In this document: in pieces, positions 40,003-55,000 of the stretch
How positions within the stretch are numbered: the stretch's first letter is position 1
Layout: each line of letters opens with the position of its first letter
From: Syngnathus acus
Taxonomy: Eukaryota > Chordata > Actinopteri > Syngnathiformes > Syngnathidae
DNA length: 64,000 nt
Reading direction: 5' to 3'
NCBI RefSeq assembly: GCF_901709675.1
Contig: NC_051093.1
Span: 5,415,053-5,479,052, forward strand
The notes under the pieces: generated by a model
Databases searched by the model: none
Seen by the model: the letters and a program-made list of their open reading frames with translations, nothing else
What the model was told of the DNA's origin: nothing
Translations under genes and position numbers: made by a program

Positions 40003-43000
40003 GTGCAGCTGCTGAGGTTTGCAATGAGCTTGGGAATCATTGTGCAATCACGCACGCACACACACACGCACACAAAGATGCAAGCACCAGTGTGTTGAAG
40101 GGATCCTTGTGTGTTTGGCCTCAAATAAGACTGCAGCCTTGTCCCCTCTGTAATGTTGGTCATGTGATCAGGCACAGAGAGATCAGTATTGTACGTCCCC
40201 CTTTTCCCTTGTGAGGGGGCATTGTTGACGCCCATGTTTAGGTGGCTGATTTTCTATACATGCCTATGCAGTATAGACAGACAACTTTGCTTAAACTGCA
40301 ACATTTGTAGGCCTAGAACAGGGACTGCGTTGGGAACAATTGATTTGGATTATTTTTGGAGCTGAAAATGGGCTGAGTGCACTCGCTGGGAAAGAGCTCA
40401 GTTACCAGAGCTGTTGAAAATGTCTGGGGTTCTAAGATGAAGACGGTTTATGTTTGTACAGTCAGTGCTGGACTAGTCATCAAGCCTGCAGGGCAGATGC
40501 CCGCTGAGCCAGTGGCTTTTGGGCTCCATGTGTTGCTATTTATTTATTTTTTCTCATTAATTGGTTGCAAGTGTGGTCAAGAGTCATGTCTGAAATTTTT
40601 TAAGAATCTGTCTTAAAAATGGATGTCAGTGTCAAACACATCAATCCAATATATCCCCAGCTAGGACACTTTTATAAAAACCTTCTTCTGGTTGTAGTTT
40701 TTAATGGTGTAGAATTGCACCGCACCTTACCGTGAGCTGTTTCAAACATTTTGACCCTCGCGTGTACTGAATAAATGTCGGAATCTTGGACTGCAATGTG
40801 AAACTGCAATCATTGTCAAATCAAATGGAAGTATTTGGAAGAGCTAATGAGTTCTCCAGACATGCCAAGACACATTGAAGCAGTTGTCTTTGTTTTTCTT
40901 TCCACCTTTCCACAATCTGGAGGTACGTCTAAAGAACTACAGGTGTAAGTAGTACCACATGGAGCCGTTACTTCTTATCTGTCCACATTTGACCCCTCGG
41001 TGCACTCATAAAAACCAGAACGGGATCGTAGCAATTTGCATGAAAATGTTAACAAAAGATTAGCTTCGCGGCGTTATTGCCTCAAGTGAAGCCCCCCCGT
41101 ACCCCCCGCCCCCCCTCCCCTCAGATAAGGCATCTGTTGCTTGATCATAAGAGATGCCGCCGTGGTGTCGTTTTAGGCTTTATTAGCTTCGCTCTTACTT
41201 GCAGGAATCCCTTTATTGACTCTGACATCAATGCTGGAGAATGATAACAGTGCAAGGCTTTTTTCGACAAACCTTTGGCAAAGACATTAATGTAGTTCTC
41301 CATATCAGTTTGTACTTCTAGTTAATCAGGAATGACCTTCTTCCTGCAAAAGAATCGATGCACTTCCTCTAATCCAGTTTCCTGCTGGTCTGACTCACTC
41401 CGCTCCGCTCTGCCCTGGATCTCCTGTATCAAGAGTCAATAGTTCACACCGAGCTCTCAATTAAGACCACAGCTGAAGCACTCGGAGCCAATATCATCAG
41501 CTGACCTGGTCTCGGAGCGGCGCAATTTGTTACGCTCCCTGCCAGCCCCTCCCCTCAGAATACACACATCTTAGTTGATAGTGTTTGCCTTTGCTCGGTG
41601 TCAACAGAGGTGGGTGTTGTGGGCGAGGGGGGGTCGACTGGAGGCTCCAGAGTCCCTCGGGGCTGCGTTCCTCCGCCTGTGCCGAAGGCTTCGTTTCCTG
41701 CGCAGCTTGACGACACATTTTCACGCGGCAACTCGGACCTCCCTAGATGTGTGTACGTCGGGTTTTAAACGGTGCAGGGAAGACCACAGCGACCGAATGT
41801 TTTGGTGGAGAAACTACGCGAAACCGCCATTGCTGCCATCCTTGATGTGGAGCAATCCAAGGTACCTTTCAAGTCTAGACCCCTGCTTCTGCATCTTTGC
41901 AGGCCACATGAAAATTTGACTTTGGTGGAGATTGTGGCTCTACCAGATTCGAATTCTTAAGCCCCTCCCCCAAGGGTACCATGAAAAATGAGCTTCCTGT
42001 TGGAAAATGGCCCATTTCACCATTGCTGCTGCCCCCTGTCGTCGGCGCTCGCTCGTCGTCCTGCTCGGCTTTTTCTATTTGGTTTCCGTTGCGTCTCCGC
42101 CTCACCACCTCCAGGCCACACATCTGTTCTTTGGACCGACACTGGCTGAGCCCAAGCATTTCCTCATGGTTACTCAGCCTCCCAGGAGAGCTGGAAAGAG
42201 AAAGCGGAGCGGGAGAGTAGACTGGGAGGGAAAAGAGGAAGGGGGGGGTGGCAAAGAAAGCCAGAGTGGAAGCCGGCCACGGGACGAAACGCATCACGGC
42301 ATCTTTCCCTCTCTCCTTCCATGCCCTGCTCTATTCTGGAGTGATTCATCCCCGACCCGTCCAAGGGGGAGCCTTTGCCAAGGCTCCGCATCGCACGCTA
42401 TCCTCGTTCCTCATCCCACAGCCAATTTACTCCACTGACTCCACCAAGCATTGTCACGTTCTGTTTGGAATTACACACAATATTGAAAGCCTTGAGCCTT
42501 TGGTTTATTGACGCACGCTTCGGTTTACATTATGGAATTACGGCTTTGAAACCATTGTCGTGACTAGCGCTCATTTCTTGTTTTTTCGCCCGCGCTTTTC
42601 TTTACGGCCGTTTTCAGCTTGGCTCAGGCTTTTATAGCTAACATGCGTACGGGCAAAAGGGAATTACAGTACACTACACATTTTTGACCATGAACGTGGG
42701 TCGGTTGTTTTTGGCGGTCTCCTCGGACGTTTACAGTGCCTCTCCCTGAGTTAAGCATTAATCCAATCTCCTCCTTCAAACTCCCCTTTGCTCCCTAGGC
42801 CAGTTTGATTCATAAATATCTCACAACTCCATACTGGCCTATAAATTGACACTTCTTGTTTAGTTGGTTATTTTTGAACCACCCGCAAAGAAGCAGTGGA
42901 GTGTTTTTGCAGGGCAAAGGGCTATACTTAGACTAGTTTGCCCGGTAGTAGTGTTCTGTGTGTGTACGAGCGGGCCCCATTGCTGACCCGGATAGTGTTT

Positions 43001-46000
43001 CAGGTAAAGCGGCAACTCGGGGTTGAGCCGTCTGCTCGTACCAGCCGGCCCAAGGCTGAGGTTCAGGCTGCGGTTCAGTCATACGAAGTCAAGCCGCAGG
43101 GACAAAGTGTGCGGTGCCCTGCCCGAACGAGGAACGGCTCCAAATTGTGACTGATGTCTTGTGGGGTTTTCCGAGGTCATCCCGGGAATGCCCAAGTCTA
43201 AACATTGTGAAGAGAAATGTCTGCTTTCCAGATGAAAAATTTGTTTGGGATGACAGATTGGTATTCTTGTAAAACTGATGTAAAAATATTGAGGTTTTTT
43301 TTTTTTTTTTTAAGTCGTCCAGTATGATTTAGCATTAAGAGCTTGTTGGGTAAAAGACCCGTCCGGAGGTATTTTTAGGTGAACAACCTGTTGGGAGAGA
43401 TCTTTGGGGTTTTGCTACTTTGGATCTACGCAGCTGTCGCACAAACGATGCCTGTGTTCCGTCGCTCCACATTACTGAGGCTGCTTTGCTTTTTGCTACT
43501 CTTGCAAGTGAAAGCCAAGTGTTGCAGGTGCAGGCTTTTCTAAGACTGCACGATCAACCGTAAGACTCCTGAACAGGAGCGGCTAGTCATCGCTCGACTA
43601 TTCCTTCCATTAACCCGTTGACTACCATTGACGGCTATAGACGTCAAAGATCCATTTTAACTGGGTGATTGACTTTTGCCCAATTGCTACTAGCTGCTGT
43701 ATCTGTCGTTTAGCGTTAGTACCGCACATCTTATTGATCCTTTCTTCTCTCCTCTGTCAACAGAGTCCAGCCGAGGTGATTCACGTTTCTCAGCCGACGC
43801 GTACAGCAAATGGGACGAACGGGTAAGTAGCAGCAAAGTAGAAGTAGTCAAACATACGTGCTCACTTCCCTCCACAGCACACGTTATCTCGTGAGGCCTC
43901 ATATCTAAGTCGACACTCACGTATGTGTGTGTGTGTGTGTCTGTGTGTGCAAACATTAAATGCACTTTTACACGTGTACTGGTATCGGTTCTCCCTTGTG
44001 AATCCGCCCCTTTTTATTTTGATTCTAAAGTCCGTCTGGTCCACCTCAAACTATCCGGTATTGTACTAGCACATGTGTGACGTTGTTTAATTTGAAACTT
44101 TTAAACAACTGCCAGTTGCGAGAGCCCGCTCTGTTTCCCGTATATAATACAACAGCATGTCATGTTTCGGGTGGTGGAGCGACCCAGCTCGAAAGCAGTC
44201 GGAACATTTCTGCTTCCATTCACACTTTGCTTCTGCTTAGTGTCCTTCCAAGTCCGTATCTGCCATCAGCATTGCGTGAGAAGGCGATGAAGCTAATGTT
44301 TAGCGTCCAGGATGATCAAACTGTACAATCCCCTCCATTGGAAAATTCTGCGTTTGTAATTAACAGCCAGTTTGCTTCTCTTTTGGAGTTACCGCCTATT
44401 TGTACACTGTCGTAGTCAGCACTGTATCGAATAAATACAAGCAGTTTGGAAACCGTCATAGGCGTGCAAGCTTGGTGACTCATTGGTGGCGGGCGGGCGG
44501 GTATCCTCATCTCGACTATTAGTGCCGGGCTGTGATCTCAGACAGTGATGTGACCGAGCTCTATCTCTGGCATCTTGCCCTTATCGTACCCCGCCAAACC
44601 TTATTCCCCAACCACCCACGCTTCCCTCAATAGCAATCTCTATTGTACATCTGAAGATTGAAAAGACGATGAGTCACAAAGCTCAACTTGAAAAAGAAGG
44701 AAAGCGTTTTTTTTTTTCACACTGGAAGGGACTGACTGTCTGATTGGACTGGTGAGTGTGTGTGTGCACAACTGTGTGTCACTCTTAAAATGTGGCGGCG
44801 ACAGCCTCGGGCGCACGACATAATTAACTTCTTTAAAGGGACCGTGTCAAAAGGCGGCCTTGCTGTAATCACGGCGGCTGAGAGTTGAGATTAGAGAGCG
44901 TTCGCAGTCAGTCATTACCTGGCCAACGAGGGAACACGGCCACTCCCTCGCCTGTGCGGAGCCACGGTAGACTGATAAGTCGCCACAATGAGATGCGTCC
45001 ATTATCTGTATTTTCATGGCACATGCAGCACAGCTCCAAAGGAGGTCGTTACGCATTTTGCAGCGTTTCTACTTGTCAAACCCAATACTGAAAAGAAAGT
45101 CAATCATTCCAATGGACGGCATCGTCATCTTGGAACCAGCGCAACTTGTACTAAGTACACAAAGTGGCACAAGAGGGGAAGTGGACACTTGTCCATAACT
45201 TTCAGCGTTTGACCTTTAAAAAGTCTTTTTTTTTGCGTGTCAGCTGCCAGACTGTAATGACTGAAAGAGGCCAGTGTGTATCGAATGTGCGTGCGTGCGC
45301 ATTGAAAGTGTGCGATACCCATCCCCCCCCCCCCCCCCGCCCCCCTTGCTAATTGCCTGTCTGAGTGTCCGTCTGTCTGTCTGTGTGCCAGCCTGTCAGA
45401 TATTTAACTGTCCCAAATAGTTGACATGTTCAGCCCATATAGAATGTTTCATCATTTCGTTTGGCTTCATTACTTTGCAACGACATTTTAATTTTTTTAT
45501 TTCGGGCACTTATGCACACAAACACACACTCTCACTCCTCTCCTGTCACATACTCAGACTTCCTGTCACACCACCCCTCCCTTCTCAAAACATGACTTTT
45601 TTTTTGGGTGTGTTTTCTTTCCTCCCCCCTCCCCCCCTGCATTGAGTCCAGTGATTTCTTGGCTGCGGTCTTGGGTAAACAGTGTATTTTTAGCTGGAAG
45701 GTCATATAGGCCCAGTCTTAATCACCGCATTCCCATTTTTTCCCACCAGCCCGCCTTCAGCTACAAGCTGCCCCTCGGACCACTGGAGAGGCTCACAAGC
45801 GGTTTATTGCGTCGACAATGCGTAATTAGTTCAAGTGTCGTTATTTTTTTTCCACCTCCATTAATGAGGCGAGGTTTTCATAGTCGTTTTTTTGTTAGTT
45901 AGCAGGAATCCGCACAGAAATTTGAATGAGAGTCATTTTGAGAGTGATTTTTTTTTTTAATATTTGTGACTTTCTCTGGTTGTTGTCTCATATTGAGGTC

Positions 46001-49000
46001 ATCTACGCCCGAGAGCAAGGCCGCCATGTCGCTTCTTTTTTTCCCCCCATTTCAAACCTTAATTAGCGTCTGAGTGTTTTGATTAAATCTCGACTTAAAA
46101 TCAATTACTGCAGCAGACAGTCACATTCCAATCAAGTCAATGCGCAACCACTTTGTCTGCTTTGTATGCGTGTTTACTCCAATTGGAACATTTTTTTTTT
46201 TATTGGAAAAACTTAACTCTTGAAATATGTTGTGAAGAAAAGTGTAGCTACATGTTGATGTTTTTTTTTTTTGAGCTGACAGAACGTGAGTACATGGTCA
46301 TGATTTGGCAATTGGTGTTGCGTGATGATGCCATGCTGCTACCTCACGTGTTCCTTCCTCTTTGGTCTGAAGTGTTAGCCTTGTCATCGCCTTCCTCTTT
46401 TCATCCCAACCAAAGCTTGGTTGCCGGGTCACTTTTTTAGGAGCTCTGAGGGTGTTTAATTTAAGTATGAAAGTCATGTGAGACTAAGAAAGTAGGGCAC
46501 CCGCCACCACAGACAAAGTGGTGCTATGGCTTCATTAGGAATGAATAGATGAGTAATGAGTAGCTTATCTGTTTCGTCACGCTCATAAACTTTTTCCCCT
46601 TCCTCTTTTAAATCTTTCTTTTGTATTTTTCACATCACTACTTCCCCAATTTCTCTTAGTGTCTCATTTGTGTGTTCCCATTGTTGAATTTTAGACACCG
46701 TTGTGAAGGTTTCTCTGACCTGAGCAGTCCACGTGATGTAATGATGCGTTTGAGGAAAGTCAGAAATGTCATTTTTTTGTACTGTTGGGCAAAATAATCG
46801 CCTTTTTTTTATGTTGGGCTGCACACATTTTGTTCGTATACGCTTCTTTGCAAATTTCCTCGGTAGAGGCAACAAATGTCTGTTTTGCAAGTTTACTGGA
46901 ATGCTGGACCCAAGGCTTGATTCTAGAGGCTTGTCCCAAGACCTTATAAGAATACAAAGACTTGGTCGGAAAATAAATCCGCCGCTTTCTCCTGTCATCA
47001 TTTATGTCCTCATTGATATGAAAGCACTGGAAAGTATCAGTCTGAATATACACATAACAAGTGGCCCACTTTATATATCACGCTTATAGTTGTTGACGCC
47101 AACCGACTGGCACTTTTATATTTAAGCTAGCTAACACATAGCAAAGCGTCTCTTTATGAAAAATTAGATGGGGCCTCGCCCTCTGAGGGGCGTTAAAATA
47201 AACACAGAAATGCGAGGACGCCTCTTAGCTGAGGGCGTTAACAACCTGCGCCGATGAAACCGAGACGTGAATGCAGAATTAGTCCATACGCTGACGGGGA
47301 TTTAGATGTACATAAAAATCCCGTCCAGACAAGACCTAGTCTAGTGTTTATTTGCAGTGTCTTGGATTATTCTGCGCTATATCTGCATTGGCTTTGCATG
47401 CGAGCGCAGCAGCAAGTGAGCCACATGAGCTTTTAGGAATTTAAAGAAGCCAAATGGCTAAAAACACTTATTTGCACTTTGCTCCGAGCACTTTATGGAT
47501 TTGAACGCCGCCGTCATCCTAGCAAAGAAAAAGCTGGACGCACCGTTTATTTTTAATGGCGGTCCATCTCGGAAATAATATTCTTGGAATTCAAAAAGCA
47601 AACTTGGCTTTGGAGCCGTGTTGTTTTCTAGGAAAATGTGGCCACGTTCCACTCCTGCTAACTTGGGATGATTCTATTGTTTAAGGACCAGTGGAGCTTG
47701 AAAGCAGCTGGTCAACCTAAAAAAAAAAAAAAAAACACCGGCACAGTCCAAATTTGGACCTTTTTTTTCTTTTTACCTTTTTTTGGAGGTCATTGAATAT
47801 TTCTAACCAAACTCTTTTTGGGTTTGACTCAAAACTGCGAAAGTTGTCAATTCAAAAATGTACTGAAAGTAAACGACAGAAATGATTTGTTTGTGACTCC
47901 ATCTACCTCAAAAGTTGCTTGATAGCACGATCAGGTTTCTCCCCGTAACGTCAACTGCAACTTTGTGGCCAAAGCTAGCATTTTTATTAGCAACCTAATG
48001 TAACTTATATGCTTTGCTTTTGGGGTCTTCCGCTTTTGAATCCATCCAACTTTCCACTAAAGTGAAAGATGGCAAGCAGTAATTTGAAAAGCAGACATCT
48101 TGTACTGCTCGAGGGCCAATTTTCCCCCGCCCCACCTCTCCAAGGGTGATGTGGAGCTTTTTGGATGTGCACAGCTGTCCAGCAGCTACATCCACAAAGC
48201 CCCCCCCCCCCCCCCCCCCCCTCACTCCCGACCCAACTCCCCCTTCATCCTCCATCCAGCACAGCACGTCACCGCCCCCGCATTCCCCAGAAGCCCCAGC
48301 GGAGGCTGTGACGGAGGAGGCCCCGTGCCGGGCCACTTCCTGTGGAGAGCAGGAAGCCATTTGACATGGGGATTAATTCGGCAAATAGAACCTTGCGAGT
48401 GGCAACGAAGAGGAGCGGCTAGCTATGCAAGCTACATGCAAGCTTCATCTGTTAGTCTGCTTACGTTTCACACTCTCACGCTCACAAATCAGATCGGTAA
48501 CACTTTATATATCGCCCACATAGGGTCCTTGCTTTTATTGCTTTTTAGAGGCCAAAATGGACATGAAGACTTTTTTTTTTTTTTAAATAAAATTTTTATT
48601 TAATGTCATATACAATACCACAATGGCCAAAAAGTGGAGAGGGATGCATGGAAGGGGGATAAAAAGTAGAATAAAGGTCCCACTAACAGATGTTTGACGT
48701 TTAGCGCTTGAACTCGTCACGCCTGCGACCTCTTGAACCTTCCAAAAGCGATACGGAGTTGCTGGCTGGCAGGCGGGCGGGGTCGGCGTCGCCCTGTCAC
48801 GTTTATTTTCAGTCCTTCTCTCCTGACACGCCGGCCATAGTGATAAAAGCAAGGCAAGCTGTTCACACTCCGCAGTGGTGCCGTGAGGTAACACTTGAGG
48901 GCACTTCATGGAACTTCTTCCTCCCCAGATCAGGGGTGACGGGGGTGAGAGCGGGGGGTAGAGCCCACTTAACTGTCCTCCATGCGGAATTGGTCCCGAG

Positions 49001-52000
49001 TTATTTATTTACCTTCTCCTCTCCAACACAGAGTGGCCGCGTCAGGCGCTGCTGACGAGATGAAGAGCCTTATCCTGGAGAAGAACAAGATGGGCCTGGA
49101 GGAAGAACCTGAAATTCTGGTCAAAGGTGAGTCAGACTCGTAAAATAAACATATTCGTTGGCACTCGCCTCTTCCCGCTCGGATGCTGCACACAATCACT
49201 GACTGTACCGCGTGTGTCGGGATTGAGCCTTGTTCACGTTTTTAGCTTCTATGCAACATGTATAGTTCGAATTGTGACCAATTAAAGTCCTCAAACAAAC
49301 CAAATGAGAACAAATTGCTTAAGTCAATTTTGTCTCGGTGCCTGTCTGAGAGGTCCACTTCCAAGATCCTGTCCTTGTTTAATAAGCACTGTGGCAACTT
49401 CCCACCGCGCTGTCACCTAGCACAGCTGCGGGCCACATGTGGTTGTCGCCAGCTCACGTGGGCGCATCCACGGACGGCTACTGACGTCACAAGACCTTGC
49501 CCGTGTCGTGCTTTTGAGGGATGAGCTCATCGTATATTCTTGTTTCTTATTTTTCTTCTTTCCGAGCCAGCGCTTGGTCCTGCGGTGGCTTTCACATTGC
49601 CTCGTTGTGACACTTACCATGAGACACTGTCGTAAAATCTGCGACTGTAAACCCCGTGACCCGAAATATGAACCACCGTACTGTGCGTTTTATTCACCGT
49701 GTTGCAGCTCAAAGAAATATCGTAAAAGCACCCACATGAAGGCCCTGTGCGTGGGTGTAAACATTGACCCCCACATCTTAAATAGGTCACACTGACAGAA
49801 AGAGATTATTAACGTACCGCTGTTGATTTACAGTTCAAACAAACTCGCGGGATGATGCCTCCGCTCGCGTTCCATTGATCGCTCATGTGTGGGCCTCTTT
49901 TTGGTGCACTCATTAAGTGAGGTGCAAAATAGAATTTTACTCCTACACCGAGTAAATAATGTAAGAATATTCATCAAGACTATATGTAGAGGCAAAAATT
50001 GAAAATGGCAAATGAGGAGTAAACATCAATGCACAGAGCCAGATTGTGTGTTGTGTTTGAGGGGGCTGGGATTTTGGAGCTGGGTTGAAAGGTCACAAAT
50101 GAAACAAATTAAGGGTGAGCCGTGGCCCCCTGGAGGAGGTATTAGCAGGACTTAGATGGGATCCAGATGGGGGGGGAGGGGGCGGGTTTATGGGGCCCTG
50201 GCCTGAAATGCTGCTCATCTGTTTTGTGAGTGACAGCAAGTTGAAGTGCCACATGCCATGTCTGACAGAGGCGTCGACGTGTTTTAGGCGTGCGCTTCTC
50301 CCCGTGTCTCGCACCCGCTCGTCTCGTCTGCATTCCTAATGCGTGGGGAAGTTCAATGCTCGGAGGAGAACTATTTTGGTCGTCGTATGATGAAAGATCG
50401 TATAGAGAAATTCTTAAACGGGAAAGCTTGCATGAGAACACGGCTTCGTGCTTGATTATAATTTTGGCCCGGCCGTGTCACGCTGCCTGGGAAAAGCACG
50501 TCGCACGGAAACGTGCGCAAGCGGAGGCAGGGAAGTAAACAGGCTGACAGGTGGCACGCAGCTCACTAACCGCAGAGGAAGCCGTGATGCTCCCATGGCG
50601 TCATTGCCAGATTGGCGGCCTAATTGACGCTTTGAAGGCACGCACGCTCTAACATGAGCGTCCAGGCCCGCTGCCAATGTCGCAGACGTGGGGCGGGGTC
50701 CACTTCGAAAATGTAGCATTTTTTCATGGTTTTTTTTTTTCATATTTCCACAAATAAGTAGCTGGGTTAGTTATTTGTATTGCTTATGTCGTCAACTTAT
50801 TGGTAAGTTAGCTACCGGTAGTTATTTGTGTATTCAGGAGGTTAGTAAATAGGCTCAGTCGCAACATATGAACTCAGTTGGCGTCTTTTTCCCTTAATCA
50901 TTTTCCGAAATTTACGTGCTTAACATTTAGGAGAAAGGCACCTTTTCAAAAAGTGGTTGGGGGGAGTATGAAATGATGCCCCATGTTTTGAATTATAAAA
51001 TGTAGATTAAAAAACTGCCTTTTCAATGGGACTTTTTTTTGGTACCAGCAAAAAATGGCAAAAATTAAAATCCTCTAGCAGATCCGGCCTATGTGAAAAA
51101 CTTAACCCAATGTTTTGAAATTCTTCTTCTTGACCTCTTCTCTGTTCAGTGTTTCTTCACCACCCTTTCTGTCACTCCACAGCTGTAATTATGCCGGCTG
51201 CATGGCGGGCTTTAATGCCTCTGCCATTAGTTGGCTATATTTGTATCCCCCCCTAGCATTTTACCTCAACACCCTTACAGAAACTTTATGGACAATTACA
51301 GACCTCTGGGGTTATTCTAAGTGAAACATGGTGACGTTGCGTAGCGACACGACAAGCCTACCTGCAGGCCGGATAATTTTGGGCTGGGAGCCGATCTTTT
51401 CTTGGAAGTTCTCTGATAACGTGGCTGCAGCCAGAATGTGTTGTAAAGTCAAATAAGAACAATGTTTTGGTTTTGGCCCAAAGTAAATGACTGGCCATCA
51501 GCACCTCGTACAGCGCATACCTCCACCAAGGTCCAAAAATAATAATTCGGGATAAGCGTCATTAAGATTCATGAGTTATGTTGAGCATTATTTGCAGTTT
51601 ATGGTTATTTTTGTGTTGTAGTAAATCTCGTAAGTATTTCGTCAACTATGAACGTGAATTTTTTTTTTCTTGGTCTTTGGGAAGGTTGGCTGCTGCGTGA
51701 GGTGCGAGGCAATTGGATCAAGCAGCGCCGCTTCTGGTTCGTGCTAAGCCAGGACTCGCTGGACTACTACAGCGGGCCCGAGAAGGGAGCCCGCCGACTG
51801 GGAACGTTGGTGCTAACCAGCCTCTGCTCCGTCATCTGGCCAGACAAGCAAACCTTCAAGGAGACGGGTGAGCGCACACACACGCGCACACGGTTGACTC
51901 ACGCTCGACGACGTCTCTGTCTGCGGTGTTCGCAGCCTGTGCGGCATTTCGTGATTTGGACTTTTTCAGAAATTCCGAGTCAGATGTTTTGCATGTTTTC

Positions 52001-55000
52001 TGATGTATGTGATGTCTTGCGGTTCCTCTTTGTGCTCCCGCACGCACTGTAATTGTGAGTATATTTGGGAAGCCCCAGCGCTGCTCGGTCCAAAATGCGG
52101 TTGAAAGTTTGTTTAGAAACTTCTCGGTGATCAGTCAGGCATTTCGGTTCCTTCTCTGAATGAAGTTGAACATTTAGCGTAAATCAGGAAACCAATCTGG
52201 ATGAGAGTATTGTCAATATTTTGGGATTTTACGACCCAGCGTCCCGGTCCAAAAGCAAATGTTTTGGACTAGCTCATTGTGCATCATGGGGAATTTTCTT
52301 GGCAAGAAAGCATCTTCTCTTCTGGCCTCGTAATGACTTCCATTTAGCTGCTATAAACCATTTTGTTCCTTATTCGAGCGCGTCTGCTTCCTCCTTGTAT
52401 TTTCTGCTTTTGTCTTATTTGAGTTCCTGTTACGCCCCTTTCATTAATTCAATTTCCATTTACTCTTTTTGAATGTATAATTTGAATGTTTACGTCTTGG
52501 GATTCAAATTTCAGTTCCCAATTGAAATTCCAAAATAATCAACTGAGCTGTACAACTGTCAACTGTTTGTAGCGTTGCTAGGCAGCTGATAATGAGCCTC
52601 CCGGGCTAACTTCCTGCAATGGGATCACACAAGTGCCTTCTTGGCACCCTTTAAGCGAATGTGAAAAAAGTCTGTAGCACCAAGCTGTTGGACTTGATCA
52701 CTTTGGGGGTTAGGAGATCAAGACAGAAGGACACGGTGCCAAGTCACGTAGCAGGAAGGCCTGATAAGCGCTGCCCGCTTAGATTGGGCAGGCCCGACTT
52801 GCTCATACAAGGAGTTCTGGTTTTCCACAGAGTGGACTTTGGAACACTCGCGTGGTCCGATTCCAAGAGTGTTTTGATTTCATGTGATGTTTCCGTGCTC
52901 TTCTTCCAGGCTACTGGAGCATCACGGTGTACGGGCGCAAGCACTGCTACAGGCTCTACACCAAGCACTTCAACGAGGCCGTGCACTGGGCCTGCGCCAT
53001 CCAGAAAATCATCGACACCAAAGCGCCCGTGGAAACGCCCACGCAACTCCTGATTCAAGATATAGAGGTGAGGTCCAAAACCCTGGCGCCACCAAACACA
53101 AACAGCCGGCGGGTTACAGGTGATTACCCTCGGCTCGGTCGCTATGGTAACCATGTAAAAGTCCACAAGTCCAAAGTTTCCCCCTCTTTCCTGGATGATG
53201 TCATCGTGTTCTTCTAGAGCTCAACCCTCCCCGAGGCAAAAAATGGAGATAAAAGTTCTTGTTTGGTGCTGAGTCACCATGCATCAACAAACTAGACTGA
53301 AAGTTATTTTTAGAAGCGAGGTTGCTAGAGAGAACAGCTCACTGGAATCTCAGAGCGAGCGAGCGGGCGGTCGTCGAGTCTCGGCCCAGTCCGCAGTGGG
53401 CTCAGTGAGGTCCGCTAAACACTGTCTTGTCGTTTCCCCTTTGGATACTTTCGAAATCGGCAAGGAAGGATGGCTTATCTTTTACGACATCTCTCAATAG
53501 CGACACGAGGCAACGCTTGTTTAGCCGTCTTTAGGGCTGTTGTGCTTGATTAGCCACGCCCCCTCTTCCCCTTGCAGCGTTTAATTGCTTGTTTGTTTAC
53601 TAGCCAGACAGATAAAGCTAAAACTATGTGCGTATCTGAGTATTCATTACCATTATCAGATTTGGTGTATTTTGGGGAAATTTTGCTCTGGGAATAAAGC
53701 GGGAACCTTTGCGACAAACGTTGGGCATATGCAGGAAATGGCTTTTTTTTTTTATTCGGTACTTCTGGTACAATAGTTTTATTCTGAGAACGTGAGTGCA
53801 GTTTATTGAAAATGTGTATTATTATTATCATCATCACAGTCCAGCAAACAAAAGCAAGATACGGAAAATATGCAGCTCACAAAAAGCTCCAGAAAGTCAA
53901 ATGTTTGTTTGTATACATGAAATGACCAAGTGAGTTTTTCATAACACGTTCCCCGCAATCAAAGAAAGCTGCATAAACTGTCTCTATTGTAAACACGCCC
54001 GCACAGCCTCTTTTGTTTGTATGCTTGGTGTGGTTTGGATAATGAGGCCAAATTATGGACATGTTTATGTGACAAGCAAGCATGTCATTCCTCGTCTGAC
54101 ACGAGCAAGACTATTGTCGAAACGCAATTAAAACCGAAGTTGTGCAATTGTCACGTTCCAAAGCGTCTCGTTCTTGCCCTTCAAACAGACAAAGCTGTCA
54201 CCGGCGTGGCGGAATGCATCAACTTTACCCCACTGAGTAAGCTTGTCTGGAAACCGGCCACAGAGAAGCTGGCGGCGGGCTGGGGGAAAAGTCATAAGTG
54301 GGGCAGCGGTGGCGGCGTTACTAATAAGCAACAGGTGCGGCGGGGCCGTATTGCGTGCGAGCCATCTGTTGCTACTGGAAAGCGTCCGGGACCGATACTC
54401 GGGCGGATAAAATATAACATGTCTATCGTGCTGCGGCCGTTTGCCCGGTCATCACTTGACCTCGCCGGCGCTTTTGAAGGTTGGCCAGACGCACTCAATC
54501 ACCCGCCGGGCCGGATCGGCCGCACGCGTGCTGGAGCCGTGTGAAATTTCTCACCGACTTTTCTTTCACCTTCAGGAGAACAAGTTCAACCCTGAGGTGG
54601 TGGAACACATCTACCAGCACAACCCTATCCTCAAGTACACCCATGGGCCCCTCTACGCCCCGCTGCTGCCCTTCCCCTATGGCAGCCTGGAGCACACGTG
54701 TAAGTCTTTTACACGCTAATGTCGGCCCGTGCGCTCCGTTTGTAACCATTCCGAACATTCCGCAGACCACCACGGCAAGGGCTACGGCTCGTTGAACGAG
54801 GAGGCCGTCAAGCTCTTCAACGGCCTGCAGCAGCTGGAGTCGGCGCACGACGCCGTGCCCATCATCCAGGGCGTACTGCAGACGTGTTTGGATCTGCGGC
54901 CGCTGCGCGACGAGGTCTACTGTCAGCTGGTGAAGCAGACCAGCCATACGCCCGCCCCCTACACCGCCGCCCACCTGCGCTACTGGCAGCTGCTCACCTG

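Noticed and set aside
42007-42438. 143-codon frame with a hydrophobic start in plekhh3 intron 1
   Set aside because: No family resemblance, a low-complexity basic C-terminal half and no splice-compatible context.
54017-54544. 175-codon plus-strand frame in plekhh3 intron 5
   Set aside because: It lies within a well-supported intron, has no recognisable domain and overlaps the branch-acceptor region.
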